Shown: positions 20,636-31,381 of the stretch, piece after piece
How the letters are laid out: each line of letters opens with the position of its first letter
Numbering within the stretch: position 1 is the first letter of the stretch
Notes under the pieces: generated by a model
Told to the model about the DNA's origin: nothing
Seen by the model: the letters and a program-made list of their open reading frames with translations, nothing else
Database searches by the model: none
Assembly: GCA_963971405.1 (NCBI GenBank)
Contig: OZ020489.1
Span: forward strand, 2,480,001-2,544,000
From: Psococerastis gibbosa
Lineage: Eukaryota > Arthropoda > Insecta > Psocodea > Psocidae
Direction: 5' to 3'
Length of the DNA stretch: 64,000 nt
Translations under genes and position numbers: made by a program

Positions 20636-20785
20636 TAACTGCACAGTCAGCTAATGGAGCAGAAAATCGCGGACAAATTTGCCTTGGTCGATAACTTTTG
20701 ATTTATATTTTTAATTCATTCAGTTGGCGTCATTATGAAGCAGGCTTGGGTAGTACGTGGTATAGTGTCCAGAATGCAGAATAAA
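20636..20785 (+). promoter_or_regulatory. Orphan copy of the gene-family upstream module
   Basis: AACTGCACAGTCAG, GGACAAATTTGCCTTGGTCG, TTTTGATTTATATTTTTAAT, TTCAGTTGGCGTCATTATGA and AGTACGTGGTATAGTG follow the order seen before genes A, B, D and F. No family gene follows; the next is about 2.8 kb away and has its own partial module. It is either the remnant of a deleted gene or of E's original upstream region, displaced by the repeat inserted at 20971. Confidence 0.6.
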
Positions 20786-21484
20786 TGGACATTTCAAATG
20801 TTACTAGGCCTAAAGATCTCACCGGAGTGTAGGCCTAACTTACTATTATCATTTTCCAACTGCTCTGTAAACAAAGGAGGCCTGGGTATTTTCGATTTAA
20901 TTTATTAATTCCTCAGCGCAAAGATACGAAAACGGTCTAAAGAAAAACACAAAACAAGTTTCTAGCCTAGTTGCTTTCCAATTTATACGTAGTATAAGGA
21001 AAGCTTTGTGACGGTCGAAATTTTCGATTCCGAGATTTCAACGGATTTACACGTACCAGGAACCCAAAAAAGTGGTTTTTACGAAATGTCTGTCTGTCGC
21101 TCTGTCTGTCTGTCTGTTCATCGATTTCCGGACAAACTAAACGGTCGATTTAAATGAAATTTGGCATGTAGGTTTCTAAAAATCATGCCTCGAGACCATT
21201 TTTCTTATTTTGGGCTAACTCAGTTTGGGGGGTTTTATTCTCAAAAAACTCTAAAAAAAAGTATTTCTCAAAAACGGCTGCAACGATTTCTTTTAAATTA
21301 ACATATATTGTAGTCATTATTAATGTTAATAAAATGCGGGGGGTCGCTTGCCCCTTGATAGTTTGCTTCTGGGGGTAAAAAAAATATAAAAATAACTGAA
21401 TTTGAGTGAAAAATGACTAAAAAAGCATTTTTCTGCGAAACCTAGATTCTATCTATGATTTCTAACTTCACTTTAAAATTCATC

Positions 21485-21843
21485 TCCCGCGGAAGAAATA
21501 GCACACGGATCATCTCGGCTTTACTTACAGGACACGGTCCTTTCCGGAACCATCTATCCAAGATAGGGGTACTCGTGGAATCAACGATGTGTCGGTACTG
21601 CGAGGAAGAAGAAGATGGCATATTTTAGTGGAGTGTCCGGCGATTTGGCGAGCAAGACTGAAGAATTTTGAATTTTCCACGCTGGAGCCCAGGCAGCACA
21701 CCGAGGCATTAAGCTTTGGGGCCATTGTGGACTTCTACAAGGAAATCGGGCTGGCGTAGGACAGTCAAGTCGGGGTCGCTCTATGGGCCCAAATTTGAGG
21801 CCTAAGTCGTTATTAACCCGGCGAACAACACTACTACTACTAA
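21485..21843 (+). mobile_element. 3' end of a non-LTR retrotransposon
   Basis: The translation LLTGHGPFRNHLSKIG, then CRYCEEEED and VECPAIWRARL, is the RNase-H/zinc-knuckle tail common in R1- and Jockey-like ORF2 proteins; ECP and the Cys pair are visible. A stop at about 21757 is followed by a 3' UTR ending in an ACT repeat. It inserted into repeat family X. Confidence 0.7.
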
Positions 21844-22084
21844 CTTCAAGCATGTTTTAGGTGTTAAATTGAGTAATGAAACCGGATAGTTTGGTTTTCC
21901 AAGAAAGTATTGGGTTTTGTAAAAAAAAAAAATTTTGAAAAAATGAATGCAAATTCACGCTCAAATGCATTGCGTGCCCTGCCATTATTGCTGTGTGGTA
22001 ATGTGTGGGTCTGACCTATCTAGAATTTTCGTCACCTTCAGTGACGTTTGGTGGACCCCCCCCCCCCCCCCGTCATATCCGAAA

Positions 22085-22183
22085 TTTAGTAGTAGTAGTA
22101 GTGTTCGTCGGGTTAATAACGACTTAGGCCTCAAATTTGGGCCCATAGAGCGACCCCGACTTGACTGTCCTACGCCAGCCCAT
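22085..22183 (-). mobile_element. Inverted, severely 5'-truncated copy of the same LINE 3' UTR
   Basis: On the minus strand it matches the last 100 bases of the 21485-21843 element (GACAGTCAAGTCGGGGTCGC through the ACT repeat). The two copies face each other 240 bp apart inside one family X repeat. Confidence 0.75.
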
Positions 22184-22574
22184 AGGACAGTGGACCTCCT
22201 GATTATAGTGGATTCCGAACCACTTGGGAAACACAGTCAAGTCACACGATTAGTTCGGAGGTGACCAGGACAAGTCCTACCATGTTTCCCTACCGGCACT
22301 GTGCACACGACCAAGTTATCTGCAGCTTTGAACCTGCTCTGGTCCGCTGGATTCAACTTGGTACGGCGGCCGGTCATCCGAAATTTAACCATAGGAATAT
22401 TATTTAGCATGAAATTAATCATTTTCTCTCTACTAATCGATAAATTGAAAAGCATGTTCGAGTAAACTCGGACCGGTTCTTTAATTTGCATTTTTGCTCA
22501 AGAATATTAATAGCCTGATAAACACACGATCCACTGAACAAATTTTATTGAATAGTTGTGTAGACTAAATCAGA

Positions 22575-22700
22575 AAGAAAGAAAATTGTCTTTATTTTCC
22601 ACATGGCCTAGTGTTGGGCACTCTTACAATCAACCCAGCATAGTAAATAATACAATTTTATAGAAAATTACAAATTTAACTGAAAAAATTAAAAAAGACG
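22575..22700 (-). mobile_element. Probable LINE 3' end
   Basis: On the minus strand the sequence ends ATGTGGAAAATAAAGACAAT followed by TTTCTTTCTTTCTG. It resembles the AATAAAGACGA ends of other LINE copies here (32440-32900). No protein is recognisable. Confidence 0.35.
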
Positions 22701-23334
22701 ATATTTTACACACCATACATACCCATAAAATAGTCATGACAAGCGCCTTTAAACTTGTTTACTTTTCTTAACTTTTTTCATTTCTGATGGTGAAAACCAG
22801 GCGGATAAATGGAATATTTTATAATGTTTTATAGGACAATCTTCATATATTTGGCCATTGGAAAGGAAAACGGAAAACCTTTCAGCCAAATATTTGCCTT
22901 GTAGATTGAACAAAATATCGTCTGTTCAGACCTCGAACATAGGCTATTTTACCACTTTACAGGAGAGCGAAAGAACTAATTGCCAACTGCGCGCCAATTC
23001 ACTAACAAGAATTGTTTTTCTCTAAGAAGATATTGTTTTGATCCCACTATGGAAATTTGGCTTTTCAAATTATAAAGTTTCGCGCATAAACTCCTTTTTG
23101 TTAAAAATGTTAGTTACCGTACGACTTACTTCTTCGGCGTCATGATATGCTCACTGTCATTATCACCGATTGTCAGCAGCAGTGGCGGATTTCGCCCGAG
23201 ACGACGCTATGGCGACCAGCTAAAGGAAGATGTGCAGGAAGTTGGCCTTCGGGCTGAGTGGCGAAGGACAGGATCCGTTGGCGTGGTGTTGTGAATGTGG
23301 CCAAAAGTCCCCCAGGGCTGACAGCGCCAACTTA

Positions 23335-23525
23335 AGTCAAGTCAGTGGTCAGTTTACAAAACTTCTATGTGTATAAGTCAACTGTAACTTTTTATCTTGG
23401 TTTTAAATTCATCCAATTGGCGCCAGTATGAAACAGGTTAAACTGTTGCCACGCTTGTACAAGTGGTAGACGCAGTCGCAGAATGCAGAAATATTTTTGG
23501 CAAGTACGGGCCTGTTTAAAAAGTT
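23335..23525 (+). promoter_or_regulatory. Upstream module of family gene E (distal part lost)
   Basis: The proximal blocks are clear: TTAAATTCATCCAATTGGCGCCAG, GTTGCCACGCTTGTACAAGT, GCAGAATGCAGA and TTTGGCAAGTACGGGCCTGT. The distal CTGCGCAG block is not evident. TTGGCGCC is a perfect palindrome here and in F. Confidence 0.6.
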
Positions 23526-23619
23526 TAAAAAGCTCAGTAAATATTTAAAAAAAACCATTGAAAAATTAATAATTGGGCAAATATACAGTACATTCAAGCA
23601 CATAAAACGTGCTACCAAA

Positions 23620-25014
23620 ATGAATCGTACTGGGCATAAAATCAATTTCAAAAGTAAACGAAAAGTAGAAAGTCAAAAGACAGAACAACTATACTTTGAG
23701 GAAAACCCGACGAAGCCAATGAAGGCCTTGGACTACAGAACTAGTGTTGACTATTTGGTAATTAAAAAGCATTTCATCATAATCATAACCGACGAACAGC
23801 TCCAACCACCCAGTGAACTTGATCAATTTTCATTTAAAATAACAAGAAATTTATATTATTCAGCAGTGTGGAAAATCCTTGCTGACACGAAATGTGTCGT
23901 GCTGCAAAGGAGCACCTGCCAAGAAATGGTAAGCCTGATGGCAGGCGCGAAAAATCTTTCCCCTACGGCTGAATACTTGTGGAAATTTTTCAAAACCCGA
24001 GATATTCCCCCAATTTGCCCAGCAGTGGTAATTCCACCAGAAATAAAAATTCCAGCCAATGTAAGTAGCGCGAAAGGCTTCATAAAACATGTTTTGTCCG
24101 ACAATAATGTACGGCCAGACGTAATGAATGAGTATGGGTTCGGAGTAGTTGCCTCACTGTGGTACTTGACTGTTGACAGTCCCCACCTTCCCGATATGAT
24201 GATGGAATTCTCCTCGTTAGTGTCTACTATGAAAAGTTTAATTAACTTCCCCTCTGATTTGCAACACGGCTGTGACTTGTTTTCAAAACCGAATCTGGTG
24301 TTTAACCGAAACCTAGCGACGTTCTACTTGTTTAAAGGTAACGCTGAAGACTTCAAGGGCTGGGAACAACGGAGTATCAATAATTTTAGAATTGTTGCCA
24401 ACATACCGAAAGATGTACATTTAAGGTTTATGTTTTCCCATGCTGCTTTAGAGAGACTCTGCGCCCTTGGAAATGCTAACCCGGAGTACAAACACGTCAT
24501 AGTCAGGGGTTGCTTCGCGCCCCTTCAGAGCGATCTACTTGTTTACCAGGTCACAAAATTGTGCAACCCTTACAACGGCATTGAATCGTTCCTCGAAGCG
24601 GAGCAATTTGCCTTCGGTCCCGCCACGCTTGTCCATACAAGGCCTGAGTTTCGGGCAGAAAAAGGCCGCATTTTGATGAAATTGGCGGAAATTTATAAAT
24701 ATGATGGTGACATCCCGAAAAAATTTCCTGTCGCTTACGGTTTTACTCCACTTGAAGAATATAACTTTTTTTACACTTTTAACTTGGCGCGTCACTGTTG
24801 TGGAGAATACAAGGCGGTGAAAGGGAGCATTTGTAATCATACAGGGATTCCGGCGTATTATTTTGCAATGGCTGAGATTAATATTGAAGACGGGATCACG
24901 TGGTCCGAATTGGCCAAGTTCGCCAAGTCCTACGGTCAAGATTTAATGACCGTGGCTGAAGAATATACTATATATGCGCTTCACAATGACAAGCCAGATA
25001 TACGGCGCGGCTAA
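23620..25014 (+). CDS. Nucleoprotein-like family gene E (intronless)
   Basis: The frame is open from 23497, but that part crosses the conserved upstream module. The ATG at 23620 gives MNRTGHKINFKSKRKVESQ, matching the starts of B and F, and a product of 464 aa. It has all the landmarks: FIIIITDEQLQP, KITRNLYYSAVWKI, TCQEMVSLMAGAKN, IPANVSSAKGFIKHVL, YGFGVVASLWYLTV, MMEFSSLVSTMK, NLVFNRNLATFYLF, RLCALGNANPEYKHVIVRG, FPVAYGFTPLEEY, GIPAYYFAMAEINI. The N-terminus is lysine-rich. Its 3' flank is homologous to D just after the stop, and further downstream (25555-25720) to the flank of G. The function is unknown. Confidence 0.78.
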   Translation: MNRTGHKINFKSKRKVESQKTEQLYFEENPTKPMKALDYRTSVDYLVIKKHFIIIITDEQLQPPSELDQFSFKITRNLYYSAVWKILADTKCVVLQRSTCQEMVSLMAGAKNLSPTAEYLWKFFKTRDIPPICPAVVIPPEIKIPANVSSAKGFIKHVLSDNNVRPDVMNEYGFGVVASLWYLTVDSPHLPDMMMEFSSLVSTMKSLINFPSDLQHGCDLFSKPNLVFNRNLATFYLFKGNAEDFKGWEQRSINNFRIVANIPKDVHLRFMFSHAALERLCALGNANPEYKHVIVRGCFAPLQSDLLVYQVTKLCNPYNGIESFLEAEQFAFGPATLVHTRPEFRAEKGRILMKLAEIYKYDGDIPKKFPVAYGFTPLEEYNFFYTFNLARHCCGEYKAVKGSICNHTGIPAYYFAMAEINIEDGITWSELAKFAKSYGQDLMTVAEEYTIYALHNDKPDIRRG

Positions 25015-25554
25015 GATCGTAAGAAGAAATGGAGAAAGAACGGCGGCATACCATATAATCAATTTTTTATTTAACAGTGCTGAGAAAAATTGCGACGAAG
25101 GGCTCAATAATTTTATGCCTGTTTTTTTTAAAAATAATTTGCAGGTAACATCTGTAACAATTCATTATCATTATAGAAGAAGAATTTAAATTCGCAAATT
25201 GCCTGTTTTTTAGCTTACCTACTGAAGTGAAGGAGTTTCTACCACTATCATTTTTTCCCAAGCATATGCTGGGCCTGGATCTTGTTGACGAAATTAATAA
25301 ATTAATTAATTCTTCAAGCCACAGCCGCAAAGATATGAAATTGGTCTTATGAAAAAAAAAAAAAATAGGGCCCATAACCTTTTGTTTTGAATTTGCATTT
25401 TTGCACGTGAATTATTGATATGATTTTATTGAGTAATAGTCGTAGGCTAAATCAGTCAGGTATCATGCTTTTCTATAAGAAAATATTATTATTTTTTTTA
25501 TGAAACGAGGAATGGAATCTTTTAACAAAGCATGGAATATATGACTTAATCTTA

Positions 25555-25860
25555 ATAATGGTAAATTTTAATGGCAAAGGTGTAATATTATTTAACGAAG
25601 TGTTTGTTGGACTAACATTACCTGCTGTGTATGAGTCAGGCCTCTCAGTCATCGAACAATTAGAGCGAAAGGGAGCGACGTTTCGGGAGTGGGTGCTACT
25701 CCCAACATCTGGCCAAGTCCGGCGAGTGTAGTGGTCGAGAAATCTTGCACTTCAATCGCAAGAACGGTCGGTAGTTCGAATCCTCAAGGGGATTGGGTTC
25801 ACTCAATAATTCAGAGTAGAATACAAGAGCAATGATTTAATAATACAGAAACCGTCAGTC
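25555..25860 (+). repeat. Segment shared with the G downstream flank, including a tRNA-like SINE head
   Basis: GGTGTAATATTATTTAACGAAG, CATCGAACAATTAG, GGGAGCGACGTTTCGGGAGT and GGGTGCTACTCC match 38990-39350. From 25730 it contains an A-box-like TAGTGGTCGAG and a B box AGTTCGAATCC, a tRNA-derived head of a different SINE type. In this copy the element follows gene E by 0.6 kb. Confidence 0.6.
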
Positions 25861-26129
25861 TTTATCAAGACTAAACCACTCTTTCTCGGAACTTGGGGCT
25901 CATTGAACATTGGTATTGTTCCAATCAGGGCCCCGGGATTGAGTTTTTCGATTGAGTCGATTTATCCGTTGAAATGTTCCATTTCCAAAAAAACGAAGGG
26001 GGAATGGGTTGGTACCCCGAGTAGCATGGCCACGGGTAGAAACCGTTTCGTTTGCCCCTCATTCCCGGGGGGCGTGCTGCTTGGAATATGCCCTCGTTGC
26101 CAGCGAGAAAAATGAATTGGTAATGATGA

Positions 26130-26325
26130 TGGGCTGACCGCGCAGGCAGACAATGGAAGAGAAAAATCCGGACAAATAGGCCGTGTTCGATTCTTGAAAG
26201 GCAGCTTTTGATCTATTTTAAATTCCCCCAGTTGGCGCCAATATGACGTCAAAGTTAGTGCCACGCGTTTTCAAGTTGCAGCAGAGTCAGACATTATTGA
26301 CGGGTGCAGGACTGTTCCCTTCAGT
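26130..26325 (+). promoter_or_regulatory. Conserved upstream module of family gene F
   Basis: GACCGCGCAGGCAGAC (degenerate CTGCGCAG), CCGGACAAATAGGCCGTG, TTTTGATCTATTTTAAATTC, CCAGTTGGCGCCAATATGA, AGTGCCACGCGTTTTCAAGT and TATTGACGGGTGCAGGACTG. A GAAGAAGAAG repeat lies between it and the ATG. Confidence 0.65.
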
Positions 26326-26401
26326 GTCAAATATTACCATAAATAAATAAATTCTTCAGGGGGAAGAAGAAGAAGAAGAAAATAACGTACTAGTTACTAA
26401 A

Positions 26402-27784
26402 ATGAATCGTTCTGGAAATAAAGTCAAGTTAAAAGTCAAAAGACAAGTAGAAATTCCAAAGATAAACGGACCATACTGTCAGGAACCCCCGACAAAGCCA
26501 ATGTATCCCAGAACGAGTATTGACAATTTGGTAATGAAACAACATTACATAATAATCATAACCGACGAACAGCTCAAACCACTCAATGAACTTATTCTAT
26601 TTTCAATTAAAATAACGCGAAATGTATATTATTCAGCAATGTGGAAAATCATCAAAGAGACGAAATGTGTGGTGCTACAGAGGGAGAACTGCCAAGAAAT
26701 GTTAAGCCTGATGGAGGGTATGAAAAACCTTTCACCCACAGCAGAATACTTGTGCAAAATTTTCAAATCCCGTGCTATTCCCCCAATTTGCCCGTCAGTG
26801 GCACTAATTCCGACAAAGCCCGAAACAATAATCCCAGCCAATGTTAGTAGCGCGAGAGGTTTCGTAACACATGTTTTGTCGGACAATATGGTACGGCCGG
26901 AGTTAATGGAAGAGTATGGATTTGGAACAATTGTCTCATTGTGGTACCTGACTGTTGAGAGCACAAATAGTATGATAAAGGAATTCTCTGCTTTGGCAAC
27001 TGTAACAAAAAGTTTCTTCCCTTCTGATTTGCAATGCGACGACGCCTTGTTTAACACGACGAACCTGATGTATAACAGATCCATTGCAACGTCGTACATG
27101 TTTAAAGGCAACGTCGAAGACTTCGATCAGGAAAAACTACAGGACAGTGCTGATAGTTTCAGATTTCTAACAAACTTAGTGGGGAACGTACATGTAGGTT
27201 TGATGTTTTCCCGTGCTGCTTTAGAGAGACTCTGCGCCGTTGGAAATGCTAATGAGGCGTACAAACACGCCATAGTCAGGGGTTGCTTTGTGCCCCATAA
27301 GGACGACGACATTATTCGACATACCGCAGAGATGTGCCGCGAACACGGCGGCTTTCAATCGTTCATCGAGGCGCAGAAATTTTCCGTCGGCTCGTTGAGA
27401 CTGGTCCACACAAGGCCAGAGGTTCGGGCCGAAAGAGAGTGCATAAAGAAGAAATTGAGGGAAATTTGTAATATTGATGGCCATTACCCGCGAAGATTTC
27501 CTGCCGCTTATGGAGTTGATCCACTTGAAGAATATAACTTCTATTACACTCTTAATTTGGCGCGACACTGTTCTGGCACACACGAGGCATCGAAAGTAAA
27601 TGATGATACAGGGATTCCGGCGTATTATTTTGCAATGGCCGAAGTCGACATAGCTGACGGAATAACTTGGACCGAAATGGCCAATTTCGCTGAGTCCCAC
27701 GGTCTTGATGTAAGGGCCATGGTGGAGGAATATAATCAATTGGCTCGACTCAATCATTTGGCCCATCTATCCATAGACTATTAG
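26402..27784 (+). CDS. Nucleoprotein-like family gene F (intronless, 460 aa)
   Basis: One open frame from ATG (MNRSGNKVKLKVKRQVE, basic) to TAG. It has the family landmarks YIIIITDEQLKP, KITRNVYYSAMWKIIKETK, CQEMLSLMEGMKN, IPANVSSARGFVTHVL, YGFGTIVSLWYLTV, NLMYNRSIATSYMF, RLCAVGNANEAYKHAIVRG, CFVPH, FPAAYGVDPLEEY, GIPAYYFAMAEVDIADG. It lacks several residues in the HLPNMMMEF region (NSMIKEF instead) and has FVPHKDDD where others have FAPLQ. It is closest to A (MEG, FGTIV, NVHVGLMFSRAAL) although A lies 19 kb away in the opposite orientation. Long open frames on its opposite strand (for example 27221-27766) mirror the conserved sense codons and are not called. Confidence 0.78.
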   Translation: MNRSGNKVKLKVKRQVEIPKINGPYCQEPPTKPMYPRTSIDNLVMKQHYIIIITDEQLKPLNELILFSIKITRNVYYSAMWKIIKETKCVVLQRENCQEMLSLMEGMKNLSPTAEYLCKIFKSRAIPPICPSVALIPTKPETIIPANVSSARGFVTHVLSDNMVRPELMEEYGFGTIVSLWYLTVESTNSMIKEFSALATVTKSFFPSDLQCDDALFNTTNLMYNRSIATSYMFKGNVEDFDQEKLQDSADSFRFLTNLVGNVHVGLMFSRAALERLCAVGNANEAYKHAIVRGCFVPHKDDDIIRHTAEMCREHGGFQSFIEAQKFSVGSLRLVHTRPEVRAERECIKKKLREICNIDGHYPRRFPAAYGVDPLEEYNFYYTLNLARHCSGTHEASKVNDDTGIPAYYFAMAEVDIADGITWTEMANFAESHGLDVRAMVEEYNQLARLNHLAHLSIDY

Positions 27785-27859
27785 AAGGTACCTACATAAT
27801 TAATTTTGAGTTGATTACATATATTACATATTATTTATATTTAAACTGAACAGCATTAT

Positions 27860-27975
27860 AAGAAAAATCCCTTTCGGCTCTGGCCGATCAGGTGTAGGGA
27901 GATTCCATACAAGCACAGACCCCGATTTTCCTCTATACTACGCCATTGTATGGAGATTAAAAAAAACCGGGAGTG
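27860..27975 (-). repeat. Dispersed repeat shared with 37040-37180
   Basis: On the minus strand GGAATCTCCCTACACCTGAT and GGCCAGAGCCGAAAGGGATT match ATGGAATCTCCCTACGGCCT and GGCCAGAGCCTAAAGGGATT at 37080-37130. It lies just downstream of F, and the other copy lies just upstream of G. Confidence 0.6.
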
Positions 27976-28181
27976 ATGGCAGAAGTGAAAACATAAACAC
28001 GTAATGTAAACAATAAAAATCCGTTTAAGACAATCCTTAATAAAATAAAACATGTTGAGTGTCAATTCGAGCACATACAGTATATTCGGCAATGTAGCTG
28101 TTCACGGCAAGAAGCATTTCTCAGACCCATCAATCCATCATCATCAAAGGTGCGAGCACAGGCTCAGAAAGAGAGTCCGAG

Positions 28182-31100
28182 CAGTGTTGCCAAACTGGAA
28201 TGTTTAGTTTCCATGAGATCATAGCATGAGATTCGTAAAAAAACATGAGAAATTTCCCAACGCAGTTAGCGTTAAAATAATAATAATTGGTGACCCTTAA
28301 CTGAAAAACTAGATTGTTAGGCCTACTTATGCGCTCTCAAAATTACGGATTAAGGTTTTAGTTGCTCAATTCAAATACCTAAGAATTATAACGTTTTGTT
28401 AAGGCCAGACCGTACCCCTATGAATCATCGGGCACACATTGTACACTTCAAAAATTAATATCAGCTAAACTGCTAAAGTATTAATTTCGAAGTGATTATT
28501 TTTGTGCTATTACATAGTAAAGTAAATGTGTAGGCCTATCTTTATTCAGAGTTTTCAAGTATGGCTGTATTGTGATTCCTTACTGATTTGATGATGAAGA
28601 CGCGAATTTTTCACCATAATTCGTTCAATTTTTTACGCCTTCAATTCGGATACAAATCACAATACAGCAGTAAATAGAAATGCTGAATAAATATACATAG
28701 GCCTACATATCTACTTTAGTGTGTAACACAAAAATTATCACTTCCAAATTGATATTTTTGCTGATAGGCTATTAATTTTTAAAGAGTGCGATTTGTCCCT
28801 AATAGGGGTCCGGTCTGGCCTTAAAACATTTCAACATTATTTTAACGTTTAAACAAGCTTATGACGTAGGCTATGTAAAAAATGGTGTCCAACCAATTAA
28901 AAACAACAAATTCATGTTCACAATAGCCTATATAATTACACAAGTAACGTAAAATTGTGAATTAACTAATCGTACATTTTACTATTACATTTATCAAGCA
29001 TATTTGGTGCAATTTTTAGTTTGTAACAGGGATTTTCTCCAATGTATGACTTTGCAAGAAGAAGTCCTTTTATAGTTGATAGGTCCAACCTATTTCTGGT
29101 TTTCAATTTTATCAGGTTGACACTGGAAAATACTCTCTCACAAGCCGCGCTTGAGTGTGGCAGACTAAAAATATTTTCCACAAAAGATTCTAGACTTTTA
29201 AATGGATAGCTGCTATCAGCTCTTTGAATCTTCCCAACTTCTTTCCAGAATTCTGTGCAGGTTAATCTGCTACTTCCTCCAATATCAATGTGGCTTGTGA
29301 TAAGCTCCCTATACTCCTGGTCAATAATTTCAATTTCCCTATCTTCATAGGGAAACTTTACCGCCAATGGAGCAATGGAAGGGAATTTTCCACTTTTAAT
29401 GTTTATGGGGTCGATCATCTCCAGCAGATCCAGGCGATCATCAGTTGGAAACCTTTTAAACATTTGATCTGTTAACTCTATGTAAAAGTTAAGGCAGTTG
29501 ACAAGAAATTTACCTTTTTCTTCTCTGTCCAAGTTGGGCAGAAATACTGCTAGCTTCGAACCCAAGTACATATTTTCAATAGAGAGAAAATGGCTGCGGT
29601 TTTTGTACTGTGTCGCCAGAATGTCCAGTGGAATATATTTCCGGTCTAAAAAATTATGTAGGACAACTCGCAAACCATCAGTTATAGTTTTTTTTAAGTG
29701 GTGGATTTGCGGCCGTTCCGCTTGAAATTGTCTATTCAGCTTATTAACAATTGGAAGAATGTAGTCAAGAAACATTATGTATGCTTTGGTTGTAGAATTC
29801 AAGGAATTAAATATAAATTCGGCTTGCAAGTCTTTTTCACTGTCGAAAACAACATCCGTAAAAACAATTTAAGGGCATCCCATTGCTCCAGAAGCCTTGA
29901 TATCACAGCCTCTAATGATAACAAGCGAGTAGCACTTGGGTGCAGTATCTTCTGTGGCTTTACATTTACAAAGTTTTGAAATTCTTTCAATGCAGCCGTT
30001 CTTTTCGGACTGCAACTAAAATAGTTATAAACACATCTGGTAAACTGTTCAACATATGGTGGTAATTTTTTACACGCATACGATGCACACAAATGAAATG
30101 AGTGGCAGATACATTTCATCACGAACAATTTCGGGAGTTGTTGTGTAAATTTTTGTTGAACTGAATTATTACCTCCCATCATGACACTTGCACCATCAGC
30201 GGCGAAACCAATCATATTTTGGCGCCATGGAATGTTCTTACTTTCCAAAGCCTGGACAACTGTGTCAAACAGCGTCTGGGAATCAGCATTATGAATTTTT
30301 ATTAAGTCAAAAAATATATCTTCAACTTCATGATTGTTGACAGTTGTACGTATGACTATGCACATGCTCTTTTCGTTTGACAAGTCGGTCGACTCATCAA
30401 TCATCAGTGAAAACTTACGTGTTTTCAATATTTCAATTAATATCTCTTCTTGCGTTAAACCAATTACATTGGTCACCAACTTCGTGCACTTGGTTCTACC
30501 ACACGTTAATTTTTGGGCGACTTTTGACTCAGGACAGATCTCCTTAATTAAATTTGGAATGTGTTCTGCTGCCAAAAATGATAAATTGTGTTCAGCTACA
30601 TAGGCAGCAATTTTTAACTCTGCAGCCTTAACATCTTTATCTGAACTCCCTGATGTGGAGGCCAATGCGCTTCTAATGTCTTTAACTCCAACAATTGACT
30701 TGGCCTTTAAGATGTGAGTATTTGATTCACTGTGCCTTTCTAGGCTTGTTTTACCAGCGAGTATGCTAATTTCTGTATCACAAGCCTTACAGTGTGCAAA
30801 ATGCACTCCCTTTCTGCTGGAAGTTAACCAGTGTTTAAACAGTGCATTGTCTTCCCAGTCTTTTTTATAGCACTGTCCATGCCTTGCTTTAGGGGGCATC
30901 TTAACTTAATAGAGCAGAACAACACTACACTATTAAAAAAACTAATACTTATGAAAAATGAATACGCTACACAGAACAAAATCTGAATAATAATAATAAA
31001 CAAGGAATAAAATCAAAATGGCGTTCGATTCGAGATTTCGACTTTCGAGAATCGCCAGAAATCAGAAGTGGGAAATTTAAGAAGAATGGGGTCACCAATT

Positions 31101-31373
31101 GTAATGTGAAAGTTTTACAACTCATTTAAGAAATCTTTGGCACAACAGAAGTTTGAGTTGCGCAAACATCTTATATATTGAATGTAGAGGGGAAAATGTT
31201 GAAATATAAATCTAGATGGTAACTTTGAAAGATACAAAGGTTATTTTTTTCGTACTTCCAAAAAAATTGAAAATGCATGAGAATTCGGAGTTTTTGTACA
31301 ATCCATCATGAGATCATGAGCTGCTCAGAAAATCATGAGATCTCATGTAATTGCATGAGGTCTGGTAACACTG
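28182..31373 (-). mobile_element. Complete hAT transposon, 3192 bp
   Basis: The left terminus CAGTGTTGCCAAACTGG and the right terminus, read inward as CAGTGTTACCAGACCTC, are imperfect inverted repeats. An 8-bp target duplication AGTCCGAG flanks it exactly (28174-28181 and 31374-31381). Termini starting CAG with an 8-bp duplication are diagnostic of hAT elements. The intact duplication and TIRs point to a fairly young insertion. The transposase is on the minus strand (28966-30899) and carries a frameshift, so this copy is probably not autonomous. Confidence 0.93.
28966..30899 (-). pseudogene. hAT transposase with BED zinc finger, one frameshift
   Basis: The first part (30899 to about 29865) starts MPPKARHGQCYKKDW. 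It has a BED-type finger, CKACDTEI...LERHSESNTH, at residues about 38-62. It then has the DDE-like core with LMIDESTD and GFAADGASVMMGG, and a CICHSFHLCAS segment. The second part, in another frame, ends with LPHSSAACERVFSSVNLIK and NRLDLSTIKGLL, the hAT C-terminal dimerisation motif. The frame changes near 29855-29870 at a run of A, where the continuation reads DVVFDSEKDLQAEF. Only one lesion is visible. The protein resembles ZBED-like domesticated genes, but intact termini show it is a transposon. A sequencing error in the homopolymer could explain the break. Confidence 0.9.
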
Positions 31374-31381
31374 AGTCCGAG

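Larger units (their letters stand above)
20971..22482 (+). repeat. Dispersed repeat family X, copy 2, with a nested LINE end
   Basis: It starts TTGCTTTCCAATTTATACGT and ends AAACTCGGACCGGTTCTT, as in copy 1. The inner part is interrupted by a LINE 3' end (21485-21843), and an inverted fragment of the same LINE lies at 22085-22183. Confidence 0.8.

Noticed and set aside
23497-23619. Upstream in-frame extension of gene E (41 codons)
   Set aside because: The extension runs through the conserved upstream module and has no counterpart in B or F, whose proteins start at the position of the ATG at 23620.
26629-27766. 160- and 181-codon open frames antisense to gene F
   Set aside because: Mirrors of the sense coding region with low-complexity drift between copies; no independent support.
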